NCBI GenBank assembly: GCA_964491515.1
Contig: CAZBGQ010000003.1
Span: forward strand, 30,616-94,615
Length of the DNA stretch: 64,000 bases
Source of the DNA: CAZBGQ01 sp964491515
Lineage (GTDB): Bacteria > Patescibacteriota > Gracilibacteria > UBA1369 > UBA12473
Direction: 5' to 3'
Part shown: in pieces, positions 34,596 to 45,061 of the stretch
Layout of the letters: each line of letters begins with the position of its first letter
Position numbering within the stretch: position 1 is the first letter of the stretch
Program-made: the position numbers and the translations under genes
The notes under the pieces: model-generated
Databases searched by the model: none
What the model was told of the DNA's origin: nothing
Seen by the model: only the letters and a program-made list of their open reading frames with translations

Positions 34596-36029
34596 TTAAG
34601 CCTCCCCGCGAATCACACGTGTTGAGCCTGGTGCTTGAGGCCAGAATCTTTCTTGGGGGACATGAATGTTTCCGTTGAGCGTCAATTTTTCCTCTACCCA
34701 ATAGCCCCATAGGTTTTCGAAATCGGTTGGATTGAGGATTCGACTGATGGCCTCTAGTAAAATTTCTATGTCTTCAATCCCCCTGGATAGAGTTCCTAGA
34801 TCTTGGGTCTGTTCTTTTTGAATTGCCACTTGGAGTGTCCTTGCTTTTTTTCTCACCGTACTTTTCATTAATTGTGTTAGTTCTCCTTGTGAAAGCAAAT
34901 GAATGTTTGGAGGGAGAGCACTTCCGTTTTCTAGCTGAAGGGGTGCTAGGATTCTATCTAGTCTCTCTTTCCACGCTCGGTTGTCGTGTGCTTTTCCTGT
35001 CTCTGCGGTGGTTGCTTCGATCCATTCTTCCCATGAGGTGAGAAGAGCGTTTTCAGCGTCTATTTGGGTTGTTACGCTACCGACCTGTTCGTCTGCCCAG
35101 TCATCCATCATATAGAGCATAGAGTCGTCTACTTGGTGTGGCTTTGGTCTGTGGGTTTGTCGCGGTCGGAGGCGGGTTTTGTCTGTTTCTTGGATGAAAG
35201 CCAAAATGGTTTGAATTGTTTCTACATGCTTGGCGATTTGAAGTGGCTTGGGCTCCTCGTTGGTTTGATCGTCTTCTGACTTGATGTTTTCTTCTCTTAC
35301 ATATCCATCGATATAAAGAGCGATTTCTCCTGTGGTTGAGTGTCGCATGAAGTGAATGCCATCTTCTCTTAGGCGTCCATAATTAGCTGTGTGTTCTGCT
35401 CGTTTTTTATAAATCGCGTGGAATCCACTATTCGGGGTTTCTTTTTCTTCGTGGAATTTATGTGCTCTATAGATTCGGCCTCTTTTTCTAAGTCGAGATA
35501 CACCGTCAGTATTGTTCCATTGACGAGAAGGGAGACTTCTTACTTCATCCCACTGTCCTGTGCTTATTCCTTTTTCATCAAGAATTTTGATATTGGATAG
35601 CTTTAAAATTGCAGCTTGGGTTTCGGTTGGTTCCTGGTTGTTATCGGCCTCGTTCTCGTCGATTCTTAGGTTCTCATTCCCTGTTGGATGGGCGTCATGA
35701 TGATTGATTTGTCCATGTCCAGCGGCGGCACTTATACGGGATTGAAAGGCGGCCTGCCTAGGGGTTAGTACTCCTTCTTGGGATTTATCTATGAGGCGTG
35801 GGTTGTGTGTCCGATCTACGGCTGAGGTAGTGGATGGTAGTTGATGGTGATCGCCTAAGTCTTGTCCTAGGTAGGTGGGGATGGGAGCGGGACTTAGTGG
35901 TGCTTTTTTTGAAGTTCGAGGAGCTGAATCAGAAGGGTATCCATGGATCCCGTCACTTACTGCGTGTCCGGGTTGTGAGGTGGCTAAACTGAGGGCGGCG
36001 GCCCCGACTATGGCTAGGCGATTTCTCAT
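34596..36029 (-). CDS. Unrecognised protein with signal peptide
   Basis: 477 residues. The N-terminus MRNRLAIVGAAALSLATSQ, then PGHAVS, is a signal peptide with a likely AxA-type cleavage near residue 24. The mature part is hydrophilic and rich in Glu, Thr, Arg and Gln, with no clear motif; residues around 190-260 (RIYRAHKFHEEKE, GEIALYIDGYVREE) look like a small beta-rich domain. It has no recognised relatives. It lies in line with pheS but 43 bases upstream, so it may be a separate unit. Confidence 0.65.
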   Translation of the reverse strand: MRNRLAIVGAAALSLATSQPGHAVSDGIHGYPSDSAPRTSKKAPLSPAPIPTYLGQDLGDHHQLPSTTSAVDRTHNPRLIDKSQEGVLTPRQAAFQSRISAAAGHGQINHHDAHPTGNENLRIDENEADNNQEPTETQAAILKLSNIKILDEKGISTGQWDEVRSLPSRQWNNTDGVSRLRKRGRIYRAHKFHEEKETPNSGFHAIYKKRAEHTANYGRLREDGIHFMRHSTTGEIALYIDGYVREENIKSEDDQTNEEPKPLQIAKHVETIQTILAFIQETDKTRLRPRQTHRPKPHQVDDSMLYMMDDWADEQVGSVTTQIDAENALLTSWEEWIEATTAETGKAHDNRAWKERLDRILAPLQLENGSALPPNIHLLSQGELTQLMKSTVRKKARTLQVAIQKEQTQDLGTLSRGIEDIEILLEAISRILNPTDFENLWGYWVEEKLTLNGNIHVPQERFWPQAPGSTRVIRGEA

Positions 36030-36083
36030 AGTGATTATTTAAGAATGGGTATGACTTTAACGTCTTAAATTTATTTAGTCAAA

Positions 36084-36116
36084 TCAAACAAAAACCCCAC
36101 CTTGCGGCGGGGGTTT
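36084..36116 (-). terminator. Intrinsic terminator of the HU gene
   Basis: On the minus strand, AAACCCC/GGGGTTT-type pairing over a short loop is followed by TTTTTGTTTG. Confidence 0.75.
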
Positions 36117-36143
36117 ATTTGTTGGATTTAAATCATCCTAGGA

Positions 36144-36419
36144 TTATCTAACAGCATCCTTAAGTGTCTTACCAGCTTTGAAAGCAGGAAGTTTCATTGC
36201 AGGGATTTTGATCTTTTCACTTGGGTTGCGTGGGTTAACACCAGTGCGAGCTGCACGTTTGCTAACACGGAAAGTTCCGAAACCAGTGATGGTTACGTTG
36301 TTGCCTTTTTGAAGAGAGGCAGTAATGGTGTCGAGCATAGCTTCTAAAGCGATACCGGCAGCCTTTTTAGTGATGCCAGCAGCTTGTGCGGCGGCATTGA
36401 TGAGATCTTGCTTCGTCAT
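36144..36419 (-). CDS. hup: HU-family DNA-binding protein
   Basis: Nucleoid-associated protein, 91 residues, full length. It begins MTKQDLINAAAQAAGITKKAA and holds the family signature GFGTFRVSKRAARTGVNPRNP, which covers the start of the beta arms. It binds and bends DNA as a dimer. It is divergent from topA, with a 182-base spacer, and has its own terminator. Confidence 0.96.
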   Translation of the reverse strand: MTKQDLINAAAQAAGITKKAAGIALEAMLDTITASLQKGNNVTITGFGTFRVSKRAARTGVNPRNPSEKIKIPAMKLPAFKAGKTLKDAVR

Positions 36420-36601
36420 TGGAAGGAAGGGTTAGTGATAAAACTGAGCTTGATTATAGGCCAGCATATGCCATTTACAAGGTCTTTTGTGTTGCCATCC
36501 ATGGAAAACTATTGATTCATGTCGTGTTTTGTTGGATCCCTTAATTTATTTGCCAAATATTTCTAATTCCTATAGTTATAGGGCAACTAAACTTTTATAT
36601 T

Positions 36602-38833
36602 ATGTCTAAGAATCTTGTCATTGTAGAGTCTCCAGCTAAGTCTAAAACCATCGAAAAATTCTTAGGTAAGGATTATAAAGTATTGGCTTCTATGGGCCAT
36701 GTGCGTGATTTGCCGAAGTCAAAAATGGGCATCGAAATTGATAATAATTTTGAGCCGAGTTACTTAATTCCTGTGGATAAGAAAAAAACGATTACACAAC
36801 TTAAAAAGCATATTAAAAGCGATACTGTTATTTGGCTCGCGACTGATCATGATCGCGAAGGAGAAGCGATTGCCTGGCACTTGGTTGAAGCGCTTAAGAT
36901 TAAGAAAAATCCGCTTAAACGAATTTTGTTTCATGAGATCACTAAGACGGCTATTCAGGAGGCGATTGCCAGTCCTGGTGAAATGAATATGGATTTGGTG
37001 AATGCGCAGCAAGCGCGTCGTGTTTTGGATCGTTTAGTAGGGTATGAGTTGTCGCCTCTTTTATGGAAAAAGATTCGTTATGGATTGTCGGCTGGTCGGG
37101 TCCAAAGTGTGGCGGTTCGACTTATTGTGGATCGTGAACGAGAACGGAATGCGTTTAAGCCAGAAGAGTATTGGTCAATCACTGCTGAGTTTTATTCAGG
37201 AAAAGATAAGAAACGTTTATTTACAGCTAAGTTAAATAAAAAAGATGGCAGCCCTCTTAAGATTGGATCTGAGAAAGAGGCTAATAAAATTTTAAAAGAT
37301 CTTGAAAAGAGTGAATACACAGTGACTTCAGTGGAGGAAAAAGAGGTAAAGCGAAATCCTGCTCCTCCGTTTATTACTTCGACCCTTCAACAGGAGGCGG
37401 CTCGTAAATTACGTATGTCTGTTAAGAAAACCATGGTGGTGGCGCAGCAATTATATGAAGGTATTACTACAGGAGATGGGCATCATGGTCTTATCACTTA
37501 TATGCGTACGGATTCTTTGAATTTATCGACTTTGGCTACGACCGCTATGAGGAAATTGATTAGTTCTGATTTTGGTAAAGAATATGCATTGGACAAGCCG
37601 CGTGTTTATAAGAAGAAGAAGGGCGCACAAGAAGCACATGAAGCGATTCGTCCTGTGGATGTAACTTTGAGACCTGATGATGTGAAAGAATATTTGGACA
37701 AAGATCAGTTTCGCTTGTATGAATTGATTTGGAAGCGGGCAATGGCGTCTCAAATGGCGGCTGCGATTATGGAACGTGTGGTTGTGGATGTGGGAGATGG
37801 AGAACATGGGTATGAATTCAGAGCTAATGGTCAACGAGTTAAGTTTCCTGGGTTTATCAAAGTATACGTTGAAGATGTGGATGATCCGGAGGACGCAGAA
37901 GACAATGAAGAAAATATGTTGCCACTTCTTAAAGTGAAGCAAGTTGTGTATGAAAAAGAATTGGTACCGGCGCAGCATTTTACCAAACCTCCAGCTCGTT
38001 ATACTGAGGCGAGTTTGGTTAAGAAACTAGAATCAGAAGGAATTGGACGACCGAGTACGTACGCGCCTACTATTTCGACTATTATGACTCGAGGTTATGT
38101 CGAAAAAGAAGAAGGGACGTTGGCTCCAACCGATACGGCGGATGTGGTAGTTGATATGTTGGTTGAGCATTTCCCCTCAATTGTGGATATAGGATTTACT
38201 GCGGGGATGGAAAATGATTTAGATAAGATTGCTGAAGGTGAAGAGGATTGGCATAAATTTTTAGCGAATTTTTATGAGCCTTTTCATAAAAACATTGAAG
38301 AAAAAATGGAGTCTATTAAAAAAGAAGATGTGGTTAATCAAGAAACGGATGAGAAGTGTGATCTTTGTAAAAAGCCTATGGTTATTAAGCTGGGTCGATT
38401 TGGGAAATTCTATTCTTGTAGTGATTATCCTACCTGTAAACATGCTAAGCCTCTCAAAGAAGATCCTGAGGCAAAGAAAGAAATGGAGGACCTTCAGAAA
38501 AAACTGGGTGGCAAGAAATGTTCCAAATGTAGCTCTCCAATGGAAGTGAAACGTGGACGTTATGGAGAATTCTTAGGATGCACTGGGTATCCTAAATGTC
38601 GCAATATGGAGTCTATTATCAAGTTTTCCGGGGTGCATTGTCCTGAGTGTAAGGATGGGCAATTGATTGAGAGACGTACTAAAAAAGGTGGGCGACTTTT
38701 CTGGGGGTGTAATAAGTTCCCTAAATGTAAGTTTGCTAGCTGGGATAAACCTTTAGAAGGAGCGTGTAAAAAATGCGGAGGATTGCGAGTCCTAAAGAAG
38801 GAGGAAGAAATTTGTGTGACTTGTAAGGATTAA
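36602..38833 (+). CDS. topA: DNA topoisomerase I
   Basis: Type IA topoisomerase that relaxes negative supercoils. The Toprim domain has VESPAKSKTIEKFLG and the metal site TDHDREGEAIAWH; the catalytic tyrosine is in ITYMRTDS (about residue 300). The C-terminus has three Cys4 zinc ribbons (CDLCKKPM...CSDYPTCK, CSKCSSPM...CTGYPKCR, CPECKDGQ...CNKFPKCK) and a fourth terminal CKKCGG...CVTCKD. Length, 743 residues, is normal. Confidence 0.97.
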   Translation: MSKNLVIVESPAKSKTIEKFLGKDYKVLASMGHVRDLPKSKMGIEIDNNFEPSYLIPVDKKKTITQLKKHIKSDTVIWLATDHDREGEAIAWHLVEALKIKKNPLKRILFHEITKTAIQEAIASPGEMNMDLVNAQQARRVLDRLVGYELSPLLWKKIRYGLSAGRVQSVAVRLIVDRERERNAFKPEEYWSITAEFYSGKDKKRLFTAKLNKKDGSPLKIGSEKEANKILKDLEKSEYTVTSVEEKEVKRNPAPPFITSTLQQEAARKLRMSVKKTMVVAQQLYEGITTGDGHHGLITYMRTDSLNLSTLATTAMRKLISSDFGKEYALDKPRVYKKKKGAQEAHEAIRPVDVTLRPDDVKEYLDKDQFRLYELIWKRAMASQMAAAIMERVVVDVGDGEHGYEFRANGQRVKFPGFIKVYVEDVDDPEDAEDNEENMLPLLKVKQVVYEKELVPAQHFTKPPARYTEASLVKKLESEGIGRPSTYAPTISTIMTRGYVEKEEGTLAPTDTADVVVDMLVEHFPSIVDIGFTAGMENDLDKIAEGEEDWHKFLANFYEPFHKNIEEKMESIKKEDVVNQETDEKCDLCKKPMVIKLGRFGKFYSCSDYPTCKHAKPLKEDPEAKKEMEDLQKKLGGKKCSKCSSPMEVKRGRYGEFLGCTGYPKCRNMESIIKFSGVHCPECKDGQLIERRTKKGGRLFWGCNKFPKCKFASWDKPLEGACKKCGGLRVLKKEEEICVTCKD

Positions 38834-38835
38834 GG

Positions 38836-38841
38836 TACAAT
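38836..38841 (+). promoter_or_regulatory. -10 element of the giant repeat protein gene (leaderless)
   Basis: TACAAT begins just after the topA stop codon and ends seven bases before the ATG at 38849. Confidence 0.55.
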
Positions 38842-38848
38842 AGTTTTA

Positions 38849-41800
38849 ATGTTTACTCCTTCCCTTCCTCTTTTATCAAAGTCATTTCTCCGTACGGTTG
38901 TTGCGGGGTTGGTGGTGGCGATGGGGTTGGGTGTGTGTGTGGTTCCTCGTGCACAGGCGGCGATTCAAACGTGGGCATTGGATGACATGGCTAATTTTAG
39001 TCATTCGAATTCGGCTTATTTTGAAGAGCAATTGATGCCGGTGGGTTTTAATTTGAAACCTTTTGTTTATGCCCCTTCCTTGAATGGCGCCAATGATGTG
39101 GCTATTTCTGGTAATTATGCGTATGCCACAGCTTTTTCAGATGATGGCTTGGAGGTATTGGATATTAGTGATCCTGCTAATCCCTTCCATGTAGATTCTT
39201 TGGTGGATGATGCTTCGATGTTGATGGATATGCCTCGTCATATTGAAATTATTGGTGATTATGCGTATGTGGCGAGTTCTTTTGATCATGGAATTCAGGT
39301 ATTTGATATATCGGATCCTTGGCATGTGGTTCCAACAGTATCTATTGAGGATACGGTCGCTACTGCCTTGGCTGGAGCGTGGGATATTGAAGTGGTGGGG
39401 AATTATGCGTATGTTTCGGGGGGGAGTGATGATGGAGTTCAAATCCTCGATGTTTCTATTCCTTCGGCCCCTGTTTTAGTATCGGCTTTTTTTAATAATT
39501 CATCCGTGAAATTGGATGGTGCACGTGGGTTAACGGCAGATAATGGTAAATTATATGTTACGGCTGCTATTGATAATGCGCTTCAAATTTTTGATATTTC
39601 ATCTCCGACAGTTTTAGTTCCGTTGGGGTATGTGGTAGATGATTCATCTACTTTTCTCTCGGGGGCTACTTCTGTTGAAGTGGTAGGTAATTATGCTTAT
39701 GTCGCGGGGAGGTCTGATAGTGCACTTTCGGTTATTGATGTTTCTGTTTCTAGTGCACCGTTTGAAGTTACTGCGATTGTAGGCAGTCCATTTAATCCTT
39801 TTGGATTTATTGGTGAAGTGGATGTTTCACCTGATGGAAATACGCTTTATGCGGGGGGGAATAATGGTTATTTATCGGTGGTTGATATTTCTACTCCCGG
39901 AGTTCCTAGTGTGATAAGTAATTATGAAACTAATGCAGGTTTTCTTGGGGGCATGGATGTCGTGGGGAGTATTGTCTATGCGGCATTTTCTTCAGGCGAC
40001 CGGATTGAAATTTTAGATGTGTCTGATCCTGCTAATTTAAGTCGGATAGGGTTGTTGGGTGATACTTCTAATTGGCAATATCCAACTACAGCCCCGGTCT
40101 ATGGGATTCATCCTGATTCGGTGGTCGCTGAAATTCCATGGGTGATGCCGAATGTGGGTCAGCCGTATACAACGTTCATTGGGTTTACCCAAGCTCACTG
40201 GGGTAGTGCTATCCATAGCGATAATATGTACTATCAGTTTTCTCCTGATGATGGGGTGACTTGGTACTACTACGATAATAGTACGTTGGCGTGGGTTGTG
40301 GCGACTTCGAACACGTTGTCCACTATGACGCCGTCTGTTGCTGCTCAAAATTACGATACGGTTTTTGGGACACAGTTTCCTTCGGGGACTTTTAGGTGGC
40401 GGGCGTTTTATTCATCTGATGGGACTAATGCATTGAAATTGGGTTGGGCGGCGCTTTATCATGAATATGAGTTTTGTGGTGATGGTTTGATTCAGACACC
40501 GAATGGGGCTGGTTTTATGGAAGTTTGTGATGATGGGAATAGTGTGAATAATGATGCGTGTCAAAATGACTGTACGTTGCCTGGGCCGCCTGCGGCATCG
40601 GATGCGTGTCCGAACTGGGGTTTTGTGAATGGACTTTCTTCTTATGTAATACCGGGAGTTCCTAATTCGGGACGAGCTGATTTTGATCGTGCGGGATGGA
40701 CTATTGATCTTTCTAATATTGATTCAGCACCTCCAGGACGTGGGTTGGCTATCGATGCCTCGGATAAGGTTTGTTTTGATTCGACAGGAGTGATTGAGCC
40801 GGGTAATCGTTGGATGTGGAATAATAATTTTGGATGGATAGATTTTGAATGGTGTAATGAGGCAACTCTTCCGGGTTGTTCTGCGTATGAACCGTTTGTA
40901 GATTTTGATAATCCGACATCTTATGGTGCACCTTGGGGTGGAAAAGTGTGGAATGATGGAATCGGATGGATAGATTTTGATTGGTGTTTTAGTAGTGGAT
41001 TGGCTGGCTGTGAAGAATATGAAGTTCATACTATTTTGCCAAATCCATGGCCTACGTCTTTGACGAATGCGGTGGGACCGGTTAGAGGGTATGGATGGAA
41101 TAATCTTGTTGGATGGGTTCCGTTTGGTGATTTAACAGGAGCGGTGATTCAGGAATTGCCAACTGGAGGAGCCTCGTCATTTGTTGTACAACCGGTTGTG
41201 ACGATTTCTCCGGATCCAGCTTTGGCGACTAAGTATGGTGGAACAAGCGGGGTAATTGCGCCATTGGCTGATGCAGAAGATCCGTACATAATTCATGTTG
41301 ATTTTCAGATTTTAGATGGAGCAGGTGTTCCTACTGGGTCTTATTTGGATTCTACTCTTTATGATGTAGAAATTTCAGAGACGCTTGTCTCAGGTTCGAA
41401 TTTTGGAGCACTTAAGGCCACTGAGGCACTTACGACTGGTGTGGATGCGGTGTTTTGGGATAGTACTTTTGGTGATCCTTTTGGGGATGGATTTGATTGG
41501 TATATTTCATCATTTGCACCGACGTCGAATATAAATGGACAAGAAGATTCCAACGGTGTGATTACTAAATATTTTGACTTGGATGTGGACAAAGTGCCCC
41601 AGCCTGCACGGGATTTTTATACTATTCAAGATTTGGATTTTACTATTACGCCTTTGTCGGTTTTAGATCCTCCTGCGGTGCTTCCAACTGGGTGGAGTTT
41701 GACGGGAACATGGGATTTGAAATTCCGACCTCTTATAGAAGTTACAAATATGGCGTTTAGTCAGGTGGCGAGTAATGGTCAGCCATTCTATAATTTTTTC

Positions 41801-43447
41801 CCAACTGCCCTGGATACTAATTTTTATATTCGAGGTATTATTATGAATTGGAATGCTTCTCCAAATGTTTTAACCAATGATATTGGTTATGAAAGTTCAA
41901 CTACGGGAATTTCTGGTGGGGGTTGGGGGGCTTTGCCTTCGGTGGATGGTTATAAGGTTGATTATGATCTTTTCACTGATTTGAATCCTTCCTCTTTGAC
42001 TAGTGCTTTAGTTTTCGGCGTGACTGGTGTGAATGCGAGTCAGGCTTTTTTTAATGTTGATACAAATACTCCATCTAATCTTATTGCGTTGGGGGCTAAG
42101 TTTTCTGCGCCACCTGCCAGTCAGTATGTTCCTGCAGGGATAAGCTCTGGGCGTGAATTGAATAATCCGGGAGCTTATTTCCTAGCTCCGACAGATGTTG
42201 AAACGGTTAACTTATCGTCTTCTCGTTTAGGGGGAGCAATTTTAAATGAGGCTCTTTATTCGACGACAATAAGTTATGTCATTATTGATCCACTGGAGAT
42301 TACAAGGTCGATTCATGTGGCTTACAATTCTAATCGCCTTACCTCAACGCCTGCGTTGAGTTCGACTCCTTCGCCGATTCAGGCTTATCTCCCTGTTGAT
42401 CCGGATCCGGGCGAGTACCTGGATTCTACTTCTACTGGACCGGGGACGATTGGTAGTTGGGGATCAGTTACACCTCCAAGTCTGAATATTGGATTAATGG
42501 AGAATGCCTTGATTGTTGGGTCTGTGACAGGTTCAACGGCTAATCAGACGATCGTTCCTAATGGAGATATTGTGCTGTTAGGGGATATCACGACTTATCG
42601 GACGCGTAATGCTTTGTTTCAGAGATTTTCTAAGTTGAAGAAAGGAGTTACGATAGGGAGTAATACGATTGCGCCTTTTTTAACGTCTGATCTTGAATTG
42701 CTTTCGTCGGGGGATGGAGCTGAATTATTGGATGGAGATTTGTTGTACTTTAAGGGTGACGTGAGATTTCCTGTGAATATTAATCCTGGCTATGATCAAA
42801 AGACGATTGTGGTGGAAGGAGGGGATGTTTATTTGGAAGGGGATTTGGATGGTTCAAATGCGATTGGCTTGGTGGTGTTTAAGGATTTCCAAGGGAATGG
42901 GGGGGATGTGTATATACATAGTAATGTGCAAGAACTTTCTAAGTTGAATATTTTTGCGGATGGGAGTGTGATGTCGACCGATACTTTTGGGACTCCTCCT
43001 GTTTTTTCTAATATTACAAATAGACAGTTAGCACTTAAGAGGCAGCTTTATATTGGAGGCTCGCTGATTTCTAAGAACACGATTGGAGGGGTTCGTTCAG
43101 ATCCCCAATTATTGCCAACTGGAGCCATTGCTCCTTATACATTTGAAGCGGCCAGATATGACTTAAATCACTTAAGAGAGTTTCAGGTTTGTTGGTATGA
43201 AGTTCAGGCAGACCCATTGGCGCCAAGCCAGCCGGCGTTTCCTTTCACGGTTTTAAATGCGGCTGGAACACCGTGGACAGGACCTGCCTTGCCGGATGTG
43301 TCTTATTTTGTGGATTGTCCTGGCTATTTACGTTCGCCGCAGGTTCCTGCGTCGATTAACGCACCGCTCTATATTGAATATATTCCACCACCACCAAGTT
43401 TGCCTCTGCTGGGAGAGACACAGTCAAGTGGGTTTACGGTGTTCTAA
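38849..43447 (+). CDS. Giant secreted LVIVD/GWIDF-repeat protein
   Basis: 1532 residues with an N-terminal signal peptide ending near AQAA. Residues ~70-400 are LVIVD-type beta-propeller repeats (GNYAYVASSFDHGIQVFDISDP and relatives, about 45-50 residues each). A DUF4215-like Cys-rich module follows (CGDGLIQTPN, then EVCDDGNSVNNDACQNDC). Next are three repeats of the type NNFGWIDFEWC, DGIGWIDFDWC and NNLVGWVPFG, and long beta-rich stretches. No C-terminal transmembrane anchor is seen; the last residues are GETQSSGFTVF. It is probably a surface or secreted protein; function is unknown. Confidence 0.8.
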   Translation: MFTPSLPLLSKSFLRTVVAGLVVAMGLGVCVVPRAQAAIQTWALDDMANFSHSNSAYFEEQLMPVGFNLKPFVYAPSLNGANDVAISGNYAYATAFSDDGLEVLDISDPANPFHVDSLVDDASMLMDMPRHIEIIGDYAYVASSFDHGIQVFDISDPWHVVPTVSIEDTVATALAGAWDIEVVGNYAYVSGGSDDGVQILDVSIPSAPVLVSAFFNNSSVKLDGARGLTADNGKLYVTAAIDNALQIFDISSPTVLVPLGYVVDDSSTFLSGATSVEVVGNYAYVAGRSDSALSVIDVSVSSAPFEVTAIVGSPFNPFGFIGEVDVSPDGNTLYAGGNNGYLSVVDISTPGVPSVISNYETNAGFLGGMDVVGSIVYAAFSSGDRIEILDVSDPANLSRIGLLGDTSNWQYPTTAPVYGIHPDSVVAEIPWVMPNVGQPYTTFIGFTQAHWGSAIHSDNMYYQFSPDDGVTWYYYDNSTLAWVVATSNTLSTMTPSVAAQNYDTVFGTQFPSGTFRWRAFYSSDGTNALKLGWAALYHEYEFCGDGLIQTPNGAGFMEVCDDGNSVNNDACQNDCTLPGPPAASDACPNWGFVNGLSSYVIPGVPNSGRADFDRAGWTIDLSNIDSAPPGRGLAIDASDKVCFDSTGVIEPGNRWMWNNNFGWIDFEWCNEATLPGCSAYEPFVDFDNPTSYGAPWGGKVWNDGIGWIDFDWCFSSGLAGCEEYEVHTILPNPWPTSLTNAVGPVRGYGWNNLVGWVPFGDLTGAVIQELPTGGASSFVVQPVVTISPDPALATKYGGTSGVIAPLADAEDPYIIHVDFQILDGAGVPTGSYLDSTLYDVEISETLVSGSNFGALKATEALTTGVDAVFWDSTFGDPFGDGFDWYISSFAPTSNINGQEDSNGVITKYFDLDVDKVPQPARDFYTIQDLDFTITPLSVLDPPAVLPTGWSLTGTWDLKFRPLIEVTNMAFSQVASNGQPFYNFFPTALDTNFYIRGIIMNWNASPNVLTNDIGYESSTTGISGGGWGALPSVDGYKVDYDLFTDLNPSSLTSALVFGVTGVNASQAFFNVDTNTPSNLIALGAKFSAPPASQYVPAGISSGRELNNPGAYFLAPTDVETVNLSSSRLGGAILNEALYSTTISYVIIDPLEITRSIHVAYNSNRLTSTPALSSTPSPIQAYLPVDPDPGEYLDSTSTGPGTIGSWGSVTPPSLNIGLMENALIVGSVTGSTANQTIVPNGDIVLLGDITTYRTRNALFQRFSKLKKGVTIGSNTIAPFLTSDLELLSSGDGAELLDGDLLYFKGDVRFPVNINPGYDQKTIVVEGGDVYLEGDLDGSNAIGLVVFKDFQGNGGDVYIHSNVQELSKLNIFADGSVMSTDTFGTPPVFSNITNRQLALKRQLYIGGSLISKNTIGGVRSDPQLLPTGAIAPYTFEAARYDLNHLREFQVCWYEVQADPLAPSQPAFPFTVLNAAGTPWTGPALPDVSYFVDCPGYLRSPQVPASINAPLYIEYIPPPPSLPLLGETQSSGFTVF

Positions 43448-43638
43448 AACTCAATAACGAAGAACGTGACGAGGATGATTATCCAAACTGTGGTAACGGA
43501 AATTAGGTAGCCCGTAGTGGCTATCTTGTTTGTGCGTGTGAGGTTTTTTAGGCGTCGGGCTTGCATGATAGCGAGCGCACTAAAAATAACGTGTATAAGG
43601 AGAAGTACTAGAATGATAAGCAGAGTAGCTAGCTTCAT
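43444..43638 (-). CDS. Small two-helix membrane protein
   Basis: 64 residues: a first hydrophobic segment (about 4-24), a basic turn (QARRLKNLTRTNKIA), and a second segment (about 42-63). It overlaps the giant gene's stop by four bases. A perfect extended -10 (TGCTATAAT on the minus strand, 43645-43653) ends six bases before the ATG, which supports it as a real leaderless gene. The function is unknown. Confidence 0.6.
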   Translation of the reverse strand: MKLATLLIILVLLLIHVIFSALAIMQARRLKNLTRTNKIATTGYLISVTTVWIIILVTFFVIEF

Positions 43639-43645
43639 AGATGAA

Positions 43646-45061
43646 TTATAGCATGTGTGAGGCCCAGCTCATATCTACCACGTCATGTTGTTTCATGACA
43701 TTGGCCACAATTTTCATCACTTCTGCGAGGCGCTCAGGATCGAGTGCTTCAAATCGCATGGTGAGATTGGGGGTGGTGTTTGAGCAGCGTATGATGCCCC
43801 ACGTGGTGTCGTCGAATATGATTCGAACACCATCGATGGTGATGCAGTCATACTCTTTTTCAAAATGATCGCGGAGTTCTTTTACAACTTCGAACTTGGA
43901 TTCATCTGGGCAGGGAACTTTAATTTCTGGAGTGGCATGAGTTTTTGGAAGGTTGGCGAAATGTTCAGAAAAGGGAATTTCGTGTCGTGCCAGAATGGAA
44001 AATGTTTTGAGTGCCGCAAGGAAGGCATCATCAAATCCATAATAATCTTCTGCGAAAAATAGGTGTCCGCTCACTTCTCCAGCGAGGAGGGCTCCTTTTT
44101 CATGCATGGTTTTTTCAATGAAAGAGTGTCCGGTTTTGGCCATGATTGGTTCGCCGGAATGTTCGCGAATTGTTTGTGGAACAACTTGAGATGCTTTGAC
44201 GTCGAAGACCACATGTGAACGTGGATGACGTTCGAGTAGATCTTTGGCCAGAAGTAGCAGGTGGAGGTCGGCGGCATAGTGTTTCCCTTTTTCGTCGACA
44301 ATTCCAATGCGGTCACCGTCTCCATCAAATCCGACGCCGATGTCGTATTTGCCTGTTTTCATGAGTTCGATCATGTCGAGTAGATTTTCTTCATCTTCGG
44401 GATTGGCTTCATGGTTTGGGAAGTTTCCATCAAGTTCACAATAAAGTTCGGTTACTTCACAGCCAAAGGCTCGAAATAAGTCACCGGCAAATTTCCCGGC
44501 GATTCCATTTCCTGCATCGACCACAACCTTGAGAGGTTTGGTGATTTCGATTTTTTCTTTCATGTCTGCAACATAGAGATCAAAAATATCGTCACGTTGA
44601 ACGTACGATCCTTCTCCGGTTTTGAATGCACCTTCCTCGATGATGCAGAGAACTTCTTGGAGTGCATCTCCGCAGATTGCGTGGGCCATAGGGCCGACTA
44701 GCTTAACTCCATTGTATTGTTTAGGATTGTGGCTTGCGGTGATGTTGGTCCCGCCATCCATTTCAAGTTTGCATGTTGCGTAGTAGAGCATGGGTGAGGT
44801 TGCGAGGCCGATGTCAGTTACGTGGCAACCTGTTGAAAGAAGTCCGTTAATGTAGGCTTTTTTAAGTTCTGGTGTACTGAGTCTATTGTCTCCGCCTACT
44901 ACAATATTTGGTCCAAATTTAGATTGAATGTAGGTTCCGGCTGCTTTCCCAATAAGACCAACTGTTTCAGGGGTGAGATCAACAGCTTTGTCGCATTTGG
45001 GTGTGAAAGCGATACCACGGATGTCGTAAGCACGAAATATGAGTGGATTGATGAGAGTCAT
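43646..45061 (-). CDS. Phosphomannomutase/phosphoglucomutase
   Basis: Alpha-D-phosphohexomutase, 471 residues, that supplies sugar-1-phosphates for nucleotide sugars. It has the N-terminal FRAYDIRGIAF, the phosphoserine loop TASHNPKQYNG, the metal loop GFDGDGDRIGIVDEKG and the sugar-binding GEVSGHLFF. Manb/Pgm-type specificity cannot be separated by sight. It ends eight bases from the small membrane protein's start. Confidence 0.93.
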   Translation of the reverse strand: MTLINPLIFRAYDIRGIAFTPKCDKAVDLTPETVGLIGKAAGTYIQSKFGPNIVVGGDNRLSTPELKKAYINGLLSTGCHVTDIGLATSPMLYYATCKLEMDGGTNITASHNPKQYNGVKLVGPMAHAICGDALQEVLCIIEEGAFKTGEGSYVQRDDIFDLYVADMKEKIEITKPLKVVVDAGNGIAGKFAGDLFRAFGCEVTELYCELDGNFPNHEANPEDEENLLDMIELMKTGKYDIGVGFDGDGDRIGIVDEKGKHYAADLHLLLLAKDLLERHPRSHVVFDVKASQVVPQTIREHSGEPIMAKTGHSFIEKTMHEKGALLAGEVSGHLFFAEDYYGFDDAFLAALKTFSILARHEIPFSEHFANLPKTHATPEIKVPCPDESKFEVVKELRDHFEKEYDCITIDGVRIIFDDTTWGIIRCSNTTPNLTMRFEALDPERLAEVMKIVANVMKQHDVVDMSWASHML

